The position numbers and the translations under genes were made by a program. A stretch of 23,107 nucleotides of DNA from the IMG/VR virus record IMGVR_UViG_3300005336_000054, positions 1 to 23,107 of that record, one strand, 5' to 3'. Below are positions 14,442 through 21,438 of this stretch, piece by piece. How positions within the stretch are numbered: the stretch's first letter is position 1; each line of letters begins with the position of its first letter. A model generated the notes under the pieces. It did no database searches. It saw only the letters and a program-made list of their open reading frames with translations, and was not told the origin of the DNA. Origin of the DNA: a virus.

Positions 14442-16162
14442 TAGCTTGGTTCCTCCTGAGTTTGGTATGCGTTGATCCGAAGCTGTTTGATTCTGGCGTA
14501 TCCCGTTACGGCCATTCGTATCTGCGCTTCAAACACGTTCCTGAGCAGGGTCTTGTTCACGCTATCAAAAACGTCAGCGGGTTGACGCGCATGAAGTTTG
14601 TTTCTGGCTTGCGGCACGTTCTCCTGAAACACCATGCAAGCGGTAATGTCCTCGCTGCATTGTTCAATCTTCGCGCACTCACTCCATTGCTGCCACGGCA
14701 TCCAACATCCGTATCCAAGCGGTTTGTATTGCATGGTGAAATTAACCGAACCGTCCATTTCGTCAAAGAATGCGTCGCATGTTTCCAATTTGACCAAATT
14801 GAACTTGTTTCCAAAATCAAAGGCGCGAGTCTCAAATGACCAGTCAATGCGTTGCTCATTGTGGTCGAAGTGATCCCCGAGACTCAATTCCCAAACTGCG
14901 ATTTCGTCATCACAATCCAAGACGTAAATGAAGCACCTCTCAACACCTTGATACCAACCGGTGACAATCTGGAGAATGTTCACGCCAACCCAAATCCCCT
15001 CCCAGCAAGGGGGCAGTCTTTGGCGTATGCTGCTGAGTAAATCAAAGTCCAGCACCGCGAGACCACGGTGGGCCACGCCTCGCGCACTTGGATAGGGCGA
15101 AACAGTTTCAAGCAAGCGGTTGTCGAACAAGACTCCGTTGGCGTGATTCAACAAATAGCGGTCGTCCCGATCAATGATTCTGGCCATTTCAGAACTGATT
15201 GGGGTCTGTCCCGGTTCACCAAAGAATCGAAGCGCATTTACGAGAGACCTGAATCCGTCTGGGGCGCGGTAATACAAATCTCCATTGACCTGGACAATAC
15301 TGTTCTGACTTGTGGCGCCATAGTTCAACTGGATAAGCCGCTGCAAAGGCTGAGTCGTGTTTTTCCATGTGGTTCGATCCGGCGGCAGAGCCGTGGCAAA
15401 CACCATATTGTTGGTCGTGATAATCGCCTCGCCCTGGCCAAGCACGGTATCCAGCCTCGTAATGGCCTTTATCCCCGTAATATCACCAGCACCAGCAGGC
15501 ACTCCAAACGATCCGCCTTCGTTCAGGAACGTGTTCTCAGTGAACTTAAGGAGCGCGTCACGAAAGCCCAAAGCCGGCGTTCCACTGGGGCCAAACTCAA
15601 TATCGCCAATGACGTATGTCCGGCCATTGGCCACAAACAAACGATTCATGATATACGCCATCTGCCGACCAACCGGGACTTCGTTTGCACCGGCTCTGCG
15701 CGAAGCCGAACCGTTGTAAATGAAAGCCTTGGTCTGCCCGTCTTGAATCAGGAAATAATTCTCAGCTTGAACAGTCCATGCCAGAGGCCGATTGGACGGG
15801 TTCAAATCACCAGCAATCGAAATATCCTGAACTGCCAGTGAATCCTTGCCAACTAGCGCACGAAACACCCTGCCGCCGTGCATGGAAATCAGGTAAAGAT
15901 TATTGTCGTCGCCTTGATACGAGCCTACGACCTGGAAATTGCCTGTCTTGAAGTTGGCCTCTAGGTCTTCCTGTTCAGCGTTGAAATTGAGCGTGAGTTT
16001 GCGTAAGCCCGGTCGCGGCTTTGGCCAACCACCGCGCACCGTGCAATTGACCATGAAGGCGAGTTGATTGGGCGCGAGAAGATTCGTGGCGCGTCCCGAA
16101 TCCATTCCCGACTCGCATGAGATTTGGCCGTCGCTTACGCGGAGTGGATCACGGACGGCCAT
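14441..16162 (-). CDS. Tail nozzle / tail tubular-like structural protein, 573 aa
   Basis: This 573-residue mostly beta protein is rich in Asp, Gly and Trp. Repeated strand patterns resemble a beta-propeller-like tail tubular B (gp12-like) nozzle: LYLISMHGGRVFRA, YFLIQDGQTKAFIYNG, RLFVANGRTYVIG, DLYYRAPDGFRSL and IWVGVNILQIVTGWYQG. The N-terminal GGWPKPRPGLRKL is typical of these proteins. It overlaps the fibre gene upstream by one base (TAATG) and couples likewise to the He_PIG gene downstream. The assignment is by fold pattern and place in the tail module. Confidence 0.6.
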   Translation of the reverse strand: MAVRDPLRVSDGQISCESGMDSGRATNLLAPNQLAFMVNCTVRGGWPKPRPGLRKLTLNFNAEQEDLEANFKTGNFQVVGSYQGDDNNLYLISMHGGRVFRALVGKDSLAVQDISIAGDLNPSNRPLAWTVQAENYFLIQDGQTKAFIYNGSASRRAGANEVPVGRQMAYIMNRLFVANGRTYVIGDIEFGPSGTPALGFRDALLKFTENTFLNEGGSFGVPAGAGDITGIKAITRLDTVLGQGEAIITTNNMVFATALPPDRTTWKNTTQPLQRLIQLNYGATSQNSIVQVNGDLYYRAPDGFRSLVNALRFFGEPGQTPISSEMARIIDRDDRYLLNHANGVLFDNRLLETVSPYPSARGVAHRGLAVLDFDLLSSIRQRLPPCWEGIWVGVNILQIVTGWYQGVERCFIYVLDCDDEIAVWELSLGDHFDHNEQRIDWSFETRAFDFGNKFNLVKLETCDAFFDEMDGSVNFTMQYKPLGYGCWMPWQQWSECAKIEQCSEDITACMVFQENVPQARNKLHARQPADVFDSVNKTLLRNVFEAQIRMAVTGYARIKQLRINAYQTQEEPS

Positions 16163-17334
16163 TAGTCAAAGCGTTCTCCGAACATGAACACATTTGCGGT
16201 TCGCGCTGCGCCCTCTGCCGTGCCCACCCGAAATCTGATAGTCGTTGCCGTGAAAGTGTCCGTGCCAGCGACAGCTTGCAGCACCAACTCCATGTACTTC
16301 GTCGTCCCGGTCAATGTGCCGGATAACGCCTGATCTGCCGCAATTGCAATCCCAGTCCCCCCCGCGCCAGTAAACACCCCTAACGTCGCCGTGGTCACGG
16401 CCGCAGACGGATTCTCGACCAGAACCTTTGTTATCCGATAGCGACTGGCCTCAACCACAACGTCGTTGTCGCTGAGAGCCGAGTTCAGATCAACCGCAGC
16501 AACCGCCGCCAAAACACCGTAACGCGGCAGCACTTTCCCAAGTGTTGCCCGCATGTCCAAAGCAAGTACATCGTCGAGTAGCGTTCTGGCCAACGGGGTG
16601 AGCGTGGTCAACGCCCAAGTCTGTGCTGCTGTGGCATAGAGCATTCTATCTGCAATCGAAGCCAGTGCCGCAATCGAATCAAGATCAGCGTCCCATGCCT
16701 GAACATTCGCGCCAATCGCCACGCCAAGATTCGTTCTGGCTGTGGCGGCACTGGCCAAACCGCTGAGATTACCAGCCTTCGTCAGATAGTTGGCCGCCGT
16801 CTCAACCGCCATTGTGCCGAGGCCAAGATTGGTTCTGGACGCTGCAATATCGTCCACGTCAGAGAGATTGTTGGCGGACAACATATCGCCCGTTCCAGAA
16901 GCACCGTCTGTTCCCTTTATCCCGCCTGGGCTTATCTGTGAACCGCTTGGGATATTCGTAGTTGGAGCTGCATTCCCGGTGTACCCGAGATTGGTCAGAA
17001 TCACCGATAGCGCAGTCGGTTTTGATACAACATCGTAATAACCTCCAACTTCAACAAACACTTTCTGGCCAACGACAAACCAGCCAGAGTCCAGAACCGC
17101 AACCGTGACATTGGCCGACACTGCTGGCTGAACAAATAAGGCTGTGGTAAACGTGGTGGCATTCTCGCCGTCGTCACCGACCAATGACGCAAGCCATTCT
17201 GCTTCAGTGCCGACAAAGCCATTCTCGACTGCAACTTCGTAGGCTGAGTCGCCTTGTGGGCCGGGAATATTTTCAACAATGGGGTCTGGACATTCAGAAC
17301 AGCAGTCCGAAATATTTGTAAGTGTTGTGCTCAT
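16162..17334 (-). CDS. Tail fibre protein, 390 aa
   Basis: A short collagen-like PGPQG motif near residue 24 is followed by the fibre motif VENGFVGTEAEWLASLVGDDG. A middle region follows with two copies of the fibre-shaft motif [AS]-x-RTNLG (ASRTNLGLGT and ATARTNLGVAI). The last 130 residues are a beta-rich tip (YRITKVLVENP, FTATTIRFRVG). I choose the ATG at 17334, giving 390 aa, because it overlaps the GIY-YIG gene's TGA as ATGA. A TTG at 17346 would add four residues without support. It is the first structural gene of the leftward operon and is likely involved in host recognition. Confidence 0.75.
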   Translation of the reverse strand: MSTTLTNISDCCSECPDPIVENIPGPQGDSAYEVAVENGFVGTEAEWLASLVGDDGENATTFTTALFVQPAVSANVTVAVLDSGWFVVGQKVFVEVGGYYDVVSKPTALSVILTNLGYTGNAAPTTNIPSGSQISPGGIKGTDGASGTGDMLSANNLSDVDDIAASRTNLGLGTMAVETAANYLTKAGNLSGLASAATARTNLGVAIGANVQAWDADLDSIAALASIADRMLYATAAQTWALTTLTPLARTLLDDVLALDMRATLGKVLPRYGVLAAVAAVDLNSALSDNDVVVEASRYRITKVLVENPSAAVTTATLGVFTGAGGTGIAIAADQALSGTLTGTTKYMELVLQAVAGTDTFTATTIRFRVGTAEGAARTANVFMFGERFD

Positions 17335-18089
17335 ACGTGGACCCAATGTTTTCTGCCAGCCTTTCCGCCACGACGCATAGCTCTGCCAATTAAATGGCGC
17401 AGCATTCCAAAATGATTTTCTGCGGCAACGTGCGATGGGAATATTTGCCCGGTTTCAACACATTTAACTCGCTTGCATTTATTAGCATGGCGAGGCGAGT
17501 TAATCATTGCCAACCTGATTTTCTCGACAAGTTCTGGAGGTCTTGTTTTTCCAGTGTTGTGCTTATGGCAAGCAGAAATTCCTTTCAACCAAAAACGGTT
17601 TCCGTTTTTCTTGGCTCGTTCTAGTGCCTGAGACATTTTTAGTCTGGTTTCAGGAGTATGTTTCCTGCCAGTCCAGATTCGCCTTATCGTTTCAATCGAA
17701 AAAGCACTTCTTTTTCTGCCAATCCCGGCTTGCCTGATCTTTTCTCTTGCTTCATCAGTGTGCCTGTAGCCCGTCATGTTTGGGCCGCCGGTGCCGCCAT
17801 CAGTTCTGTTTACCAGCCAACCGGAAGGTTTGAATAACTGAATCCAATACTTTTCTCGCCCTTGCCAATTATCGTTTGTGCACACTTCAAGTGGCCATAT
17901 TAAAGGCTTTGAGCCGCCTCTCACAACTTTGTCCACCCAATCGTTTTTGTGAGTCTTTCGTCGATGTGTTTGTGTAATATGTTGGCTTAATCTTTGGCGC
18001 AACCGAATCTTTGTTTTCCCAATGTAACGAATCTTTGTTTTCTCGGCGGGATCAGACATCGCGTAGATGGTGCATTGGTCAGTGGCCAT
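17331..18089 (-). CDS. GIY-YIG homing endonuclease with NUMOD repeats
   Basis: This 252-residue free-standing endonuclease has its GIY-YIG core at about residues 7-95. It carries CTIYAM, then IRYIGKT, R31 or R33 and H37 after it, a catalytic Glu in GREKYWI (E79), and LVNRTDGG. Three NUMOD3-like motifs of the GRKHTPETRLKMSQA type follow at roughly 105-122, 138-157 and 178-195, and the C-terminus (KCVETGQIFPSHVAAENHF) is NUMOD1-like. These parts bind the target DNA. The gene is first in the leftward operon, opposite the terL intein, and its TGA overlaps the fibre start. Its closeness to terL suggests its cleavage site lies near the divergent junction. Confidence 0.95.
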   Translation of the reverse strand: MATDQCTIYAMSDPAEKTKIRYIGKTKIRLRQRLSQHITQTHRRKTHKNDWVDKVVRGGSKPLIWPLEVCTNDNWQGREKYWIQLFKPSGWLVNRTDGGTGGPNMTGYRHTDEAREKIRQAGIGRKRSAFSIETIRRIWTGRKHTPETRLKMSQALERAKKNGNRFWLKGISACHKHNTGKTRPPELVEKIRLAMINSPRHANKCKRVKCVETGQIFPSHVAAENHFGMLRHLIGRAMRRGGKAGRKHWVHV

Positions 18090-18100
18090 ATTTTGCCATT

Positions 18101-18129
18101 AACGTAGGAACAATCTCTGTGATTGTCAA
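18101..18129 (-). promoter_or_regulatory. Leftward promoter candidate for the virion operon, with operator-like repeat
   Basis: On the minus strand a perfect TTGACA -35 (complement of 18124-18129) is followed after 17 nt by TACGTT (complement of 18101-18106), a weak -10. The inferred start would lie about 5 nt before the GIY-YIG ATG at 18089, so the message would be nearly leaderless. The inverted repeat CAATC-tctgt-GATTG (18111-18125) falls in the spacer and could be an operator. A CGTTAACG palindrome lies at 18137-18144, between the two genes. Confidence 0.45.
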
Positions 18130-18159
18130 AGGTTATCGTTAACGCTACCGTTTAAGGAC

Positions 18160-20940
18160 ATGCCAAAAGAAGCCTATGGGCGCCAGTGGGAAGATCATTT
18201 GAATGATTTCGAGATCGACGCCATTGTCTTTAATAAGATGTCGCCTGAAAAGGTGGACAAGGCACAAGTCTTCAAGCGCATTGCCAGACGATTCTGGCCC
18301 ACCAACGCCAAGCCTCCCAAAATGCCGTTTATCTGGCACCCGTGGGCGGACGACATGCTCCATGAGGCGTGCAAGACAAACTACCTCGCATTAAATGGGG
18401 GGGCTTGTGTTGCTGGAAACACGCGAATATTAAATCCGATAACGGGAGAAGAACCCACTATTGAGGAACTGTTTGAATCTCGGATTGCGCCGATGGTGAT
18501 GACCTTGCACGGCCCTGCTCAGGCAAGCGTTCCGTTCATTAAGGGGACGGATGATTTATACGAAGTCGTGATGGAGAATGGCAAACGGTTTACCTCGACC
18601 GGAGAACATCGCGTTCTAACGCCAACCACTTTTTCTGCCGTTTCAACTCTGCTGCCCGGCTCACTCCTTTTCTTATACGAGCCAGTCCGTCCTCAGTCCA
18701 CTTCGGACATTTCCCTTTCAGTTCATGCGCGAGATGTTCTGAGTTCTCAGAGAACAGTTGGAGATTTTCAGGAAGGTTGTCAGTTTTCACGCGATTACGA
18801 TGGTGGACGACTTCTTCCGGGCGAAGATAACGGCCAATCATCTTTTCCATCACAAGCCGATGCTCAAGAATGTAAGGCGTGTTCTTGCGACGGTTGGGGT
18901 GGTTTGGACAGTACACGATTTTATAGCCGTCTTTGTCAATATGCACGCCGCCATTCCACTGACCTGACTTCTCTCCAGGAATATTCACGGGGAAATTCCT
19001 TGTTTCGCCTTCACGCCGGAGAAAATATTTCACGCGCACCCCTGTTGTTCCAACAGCGCGGGCGATTTCCTCTAGGTACGCACCCTCAGAGTTCATTTTC
19101 AAAACTAAATCTCTGTTCCTCATGCACGCGCCATTTCTCGGAACGACTATCCCAATCTTTCGGCCAACCACACCACGATCTTTCAAGCGGGACTGAACCA
19201 GTCTATGCGACAACCCGATTTCCCCAGCTATTTCCTTGGGGCGAAGCCCGGACTTCCAGAGTCGCACCATTTCGTCAACCATCTGCAACGTCTTTTTTCT
19301 CAGAGCCATGTTCAGACTTTACGGTATCGCAACAGAAGGTGCAAGGAATAAGTCGTATCAAACGAGGAAAGTTTTACGACCTGTCTGTTCCGGGGATTGA
19401 GCACTACTTTGCTGAAGGAGCAATCCACCATAATTCAAGCGGCAAAACTGAATTTGAAGCGGTGTGGGCGATTATCAATTGGGCAGTTGACCCGTCCAAT
19501 ACTTGTGTGCTCGTAACGTCAACTGGCATTAAGGAAGCACGCCAGCGTATTTGGGGATCAATTGTAAAATATTTCAACGCCGTTCCTGGACTGCCCGGCA
19601 AACTGCTGGATTCAATCGCCATGATCCGCACCGATGACGGCACGGGCAGACGTTACGATTCAAAGTGCGGTATTCACGTTGTCGCCGGTGATAAGTCCAA
19701 GGAAAAGGAAAACATTCAGAAGCTAATCGGTATTCACGTTCCCCGCGTATTCCTGATTGCGGACGAGTTGCCGGAACTGTCCCCGGCGCTGTACGAAGCC
19801 GCCATGACCAACCTTGCCACGGCACCAAAGTTTCAAATGATTGGGAGCGGAAACTTCAAATCAATTTACGATTCGTTCGGGACATTCTGCGAGCCAAAGG
19901 AAGGTTGGTTGAGCGTGGACGCAGACACAGAACGGTGGGAAACAAAAATGGGCGTGTGCCTCCACTTCAATGGTGAGAAAAGTCCCAACGTATTACTTGG
20001 TGAAGATAAATGGCCAATTTACGGTTGCAAAAATCTCGAACAACACCGGAAGCAACCCGGCCAGCACACAGCCGGTTACTGGCGCATGTGTATTTCCATG
20101 CCGAGCCAGGACGCGGAGGAAAACACGATTTATCCGGCTTCGGCGTTTATCAAAGGGCACGCACACGATAAGCCGACTTGGATTGAGACTCCGATTCCGG
20201 TTGCGTCGTTAGACCCAAGTTTTGTTTCCGGCGGCGACAGGGCTGTTGCCTGCTTTGGATTGTACGGCAAAGAGAAAAACGGCAAGATGGTGTTGGGATT
20301 TACAAAGGTGACGGAAATTAAAGAAGACCGACGAAATGATCGAGAAAGCAAAAGCGTTCAAATCGCAAAAAGATACAGGGCAATGTGTGAAGAAGAACAC
20401 GTTGAACCTCAGAATGCGGCTTACGATGGTTCCGGTGGCGGCATTGTTTTTGGTGCTCTCCTTTCCGAACTTTGGTCTCCCAAACTTCTCTCAGTTCAAT
20501 TTGGCGGCAGTGCGTCTGACTTGCTTGCGAACATGGGAGACAAAAGAACCGGGAAACAATCCTACGTCAATCGCGTTACCGAACTTTGGTTCACAGGTTT
20601 GGAATTTGTTCAATCGTCGCAAATTCGAGGGCTCCCGGGAAGCACGGCGAAAGAATTGCAAGCGCGACGGTACGAAACTTCTAAGCAGGGCGAATTTTTG
20701 AAAACCAAGATTGAAACGAAAGCCGAAATGAAAGTTCGCACCAACGGAAAAAGTCCAGACGAGGGCGATAGCGCAATGATATTGGTCGAGCTTTGCAGGA
20801 GAAGGTTTGGATTTACACCGGGAGGAATTGCTGGCGCCAGAACAAAGGTAAAGGACGTTTGGAAACAGAAGGTCTTGAGAACAAATGGCATTTTTGACAG
20901 CGACTCGCTTTATCAGCCAGAAGAAATGGTTGCGGTTTAA
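18160..20940 (+). CDS. terL: Terminase large subunit interrupted by an intein
   Basis: This is a 926-residue precursor that gives a terminase of 583 residues once the 343-residue intein is removed. TerL is the packaging motor ATPase and DNA-cutting nuclease. The intein splits the ATPase P-loop: residues before it read LALNGGA and those after read SSGKT, giving GGASSGKT after splicing. The Walker B is FLIADE at 531-536. The RNase H-like nuclease has D685 (ASLDPSF), D756 (AYDGSG) and D867 or D870 (SPDEGDSA). The C-terminal extein is complete. A purine-rich AAGGA lies just before the ATG with a short spacer. It heads a rightward operon with the portal. Without splicing the P-loop would be destroyed. 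Confidence 0.95.
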   Translation: MPKEAYGRQWEDHLNDFEIDAIVFNKMSPEKVDKAQVFKRIARRFWPTNAKPPKMPFIWHPWADDMLHEACKTNYLALNGGACVAGNTRILNPITGEEPTIEELFESRIAPMVMTLHGPAQASVPFIKGTDDLYEVVMENGKRFTSTGEHRVLTPTTFSAVSTLLPGSLLFLYEPVRPQSTSDISLSVHARDVLSSQRTVGDFQEGCQFSRDYDGGRLLPGEDNGQSSFPSQADAQECKACSCDGWGGLDSTRFYSRLCQYARRHSTDLTSLQEYSRGNSLFRLHAGENISRAPLLFQQRGRFPLGTHPQSSFSKLNLCSSCTRHFSERLSQSFGQPHHDLSSGTEPVYATTRFPQLFPWGEARTSRVAPFRQPSATSFFSEPCSDFTVSQQKVQGISRIKRGKFYDLSVPGIEHYFAEGAIHHNSSGKTEFEAVWAIINWAVDPSNTCVLVTSTGIKEARQRIWGSIVKYFNAVPGLPGKLLDSIAMIRTDDGTGRRYDSKCGIHVVAGDKSKEKENIQKLIGIHVPRVFLIADELPELSPALYEAAMTNLATAPKFQMIGSGNFKSIYDSFGTFCEPKEGWLSVDADTERWETKMGVCLHFNGEKSPNVLLGEDKWPIYGCKNLEQHRKQPGQHTAGYWRMCISMPSQDAEENTIYPASAFIKGHAHDKPTWIETPIPVASLDPSFVSGGDRAVACFGLYGKEKNGKMVLGFTKVTEIKEDRRNDRESKSVQIAKRYRAMCEEEHVEPQNAAYDGSGGGIVFGALLSELWSPKLLSVQFGGSASDLLANMGDKRTGKQSYVNRVTELWFTGLEFVQSSQIRGLPGSTAKELQARRYETSKQGEFLKTKIETKAEMKVRTNGKSPDEGDSAMILVELCRRRFGFTPGGIAGARTKVKDVWKQKVLRTNGIFDSDSLYQPEEMVAV
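18590..19309 (-). CDS. HNH homing endonuclease encoded antisense inside the intein
   Basis: This 239-residue protein is on the strand opposite terL and lies wholly within the intein. The N-terminus contains two helix-turn-helix-like segments (KSGLRPKEIAGEIGLS at 19-34 and EGAYLEEIARAVGTTG at 75-90). The HNH domain follows at about 115-187: GQWNGGVHIDKDGYKIVY, then EHRLVMEKMIGRYLRPEEVV and HHRNRVKTDNLPENLQLF. H150, H169 or H170, and N178 or N182 are likely active-site residues. A weak promoter-like pair (TTGCAC, 17 nt, TAAAGT at 19316-19344) would give a nearly leaderless message. Its last 20 or so codons overlap intein blocks B and N4. It probably cuts intein-free terL alleles. Confidence 0.92.
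   Translation of the reverse strand: MALRKKTLQMVDEMVRLWKSGLRPKEIAGEIGLSHRLVQSRLKDRGVVGRKIGIVVPRNGACMRNRDLVLKMNSEGAYLEEIARAVGTTGVRVKYFLRREGETRNFPVNIPGEKSGQWNGGVHIDKDGYKIVYCPNHPNRRKNTPYILEHRLVMEKMIGRYLRPEEVVHHRNRVKTDNLPENLQLFSENSEHLAHELKGKCPKWTEDGLARIRKGVSRAAELKRQKKWLALERDVLRSR
19316..19344 (-). promoter_or_regulatory. Weak promoter-like pair upstream of the antisense HNH gene
   Basis: TTGCAC (complement of 19339-19344) and TAAAGT (complement of 19316-19321) are separated by 17 nt, each matching the sigma70 consensus at four of six positions. The predicted start would fall at the ATG at 19309. It lies inside intein coding sequence, so its bases are constrained by protein, and the match could be chance. 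Confidence 0.2.
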
Positions 20941-20969
20941 CGATAAAGCCTTTAGGATACTGCAAATTC

Positions 20970-21434
20970 GTGAGAAAGATTCTCGACACAGCAACCGTTC
21001 CACCAGGCGGATATTTCGTTTATATCGACAAGGATAGCGGCTATCGACTCGCCCACCCGTATTACTTCGAGTTGAAGAAACAAGCAAAGTCCCACCGCGT
21101 TGCAAACGAGTTTCCAATCGGCACAAACTGGTCAGATGATTTTGATAACAATGTAGCTGAGAACACGACTTCTGCCGCGTCAGTGGAATACAAGCCGCCG
21201 ACCATGCTGGAGAAAATGAGTGCCGTCAGTCGTGCGCTTTACAAGTTCGCACTAAGCGGATTCAAGGTTGTCTCTGATGAGGTGTTCGCACAGCGAAAGG
21301 CCATTTGTGAACAATGCGGTTTCTACGGTGGAGACACTGGAGTGCTTAAAATTTCATGCCGAGCCTGTGGTTGTTCGGGCGTTCATTTGCATATGGCCTC
21401 AAAGCATTGCGTGTTGAGTCCCCCAAAATGGTAA
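20970..21434 (+). CDS. Cys-rich zinc-ribbon-like protein between terL and portal, 154 aa
   Basis: This 154-residue protein starts at a GTG, with an AGGA about 12 nt upstream. It has no long hydrophobic segment. The C-terminal 42 residues hold a zinc-ribbon-like set of cysteines: C113 and C116 (CEQC), C130, C133 and C135 (CRACGC), and C147. Similar Cys-rich proteins occur between terminase and portal genes in environmental phages. A role in DNA packaging or head assembly is possible from position, but no specific function is known to me. Confidence 0.6.
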   Translation: MRKILDTATVPPGGYFVYIDKDSGYRLAHPYYFELKKQAKSHRVANEFPIGTNWSDDFDNNVAENTTSAASVEYKPPTMLEKMSAVSRALYKFALSGFKVVSDEVFAQRKAICEQCGFYGGDTGVLKISCRACGCSGVHLHMASKHCVLSPPKW

Positions 21435-21438
21435 TCCT

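Larger units (their letters stand above)
18406..19434 (+). mobile_element. Intein in TerL P-loop (343 aa) with antisense endonuclease gene
   Basis: The intein runs from Cys83 (CVAGNTRILNP, block A) to Asn425 (YFAEGAIHHN, block G), and the next residue is Ser426, a valid acceptor. Block B is TSTGEHRVLTP with H150 as the conserved His. A block N4-like stretch (AVSTLLPGSLLFL) follows. The C-terminal part has DLSVPGIEHYF (block F). No LAGLIDADG or HNH domain is encoded in this frame. Residues about 174-384 have shadow-like composition because they are the reverse reading of an HNH gene. All splicing residues needed are present, so it is probably active. Confidence 0.93.

Noticed and set aside
15361-15385. 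tRNA-like GGTTCGATCC sequence
   Set aside because: It lies inside a solid coding gene and no cloverleaf forms around it.
15068-15841. Plus-strand 257-codon frame opposite the nozzle-like gene
   Set aside because: It is in the register where codons face each other, which gives long shadows easily; there is no ribosome-binding site or recognisable motif, and the minus-strand gene is convincing.
17331-17346. TTG start at 17346 for the tail fibre
   Set aside because: The ATG at 17334 overlaps the upstream TGA as ATGA, which is the usual coupling in this operon.
18637-19311. Treating TerL residues about 160-384 as a new protein domain
   Set aside because: Composition is shadow-like and the opposite strand encodes a recognisable HNH protein; it is a linker kept open, not a known domain.
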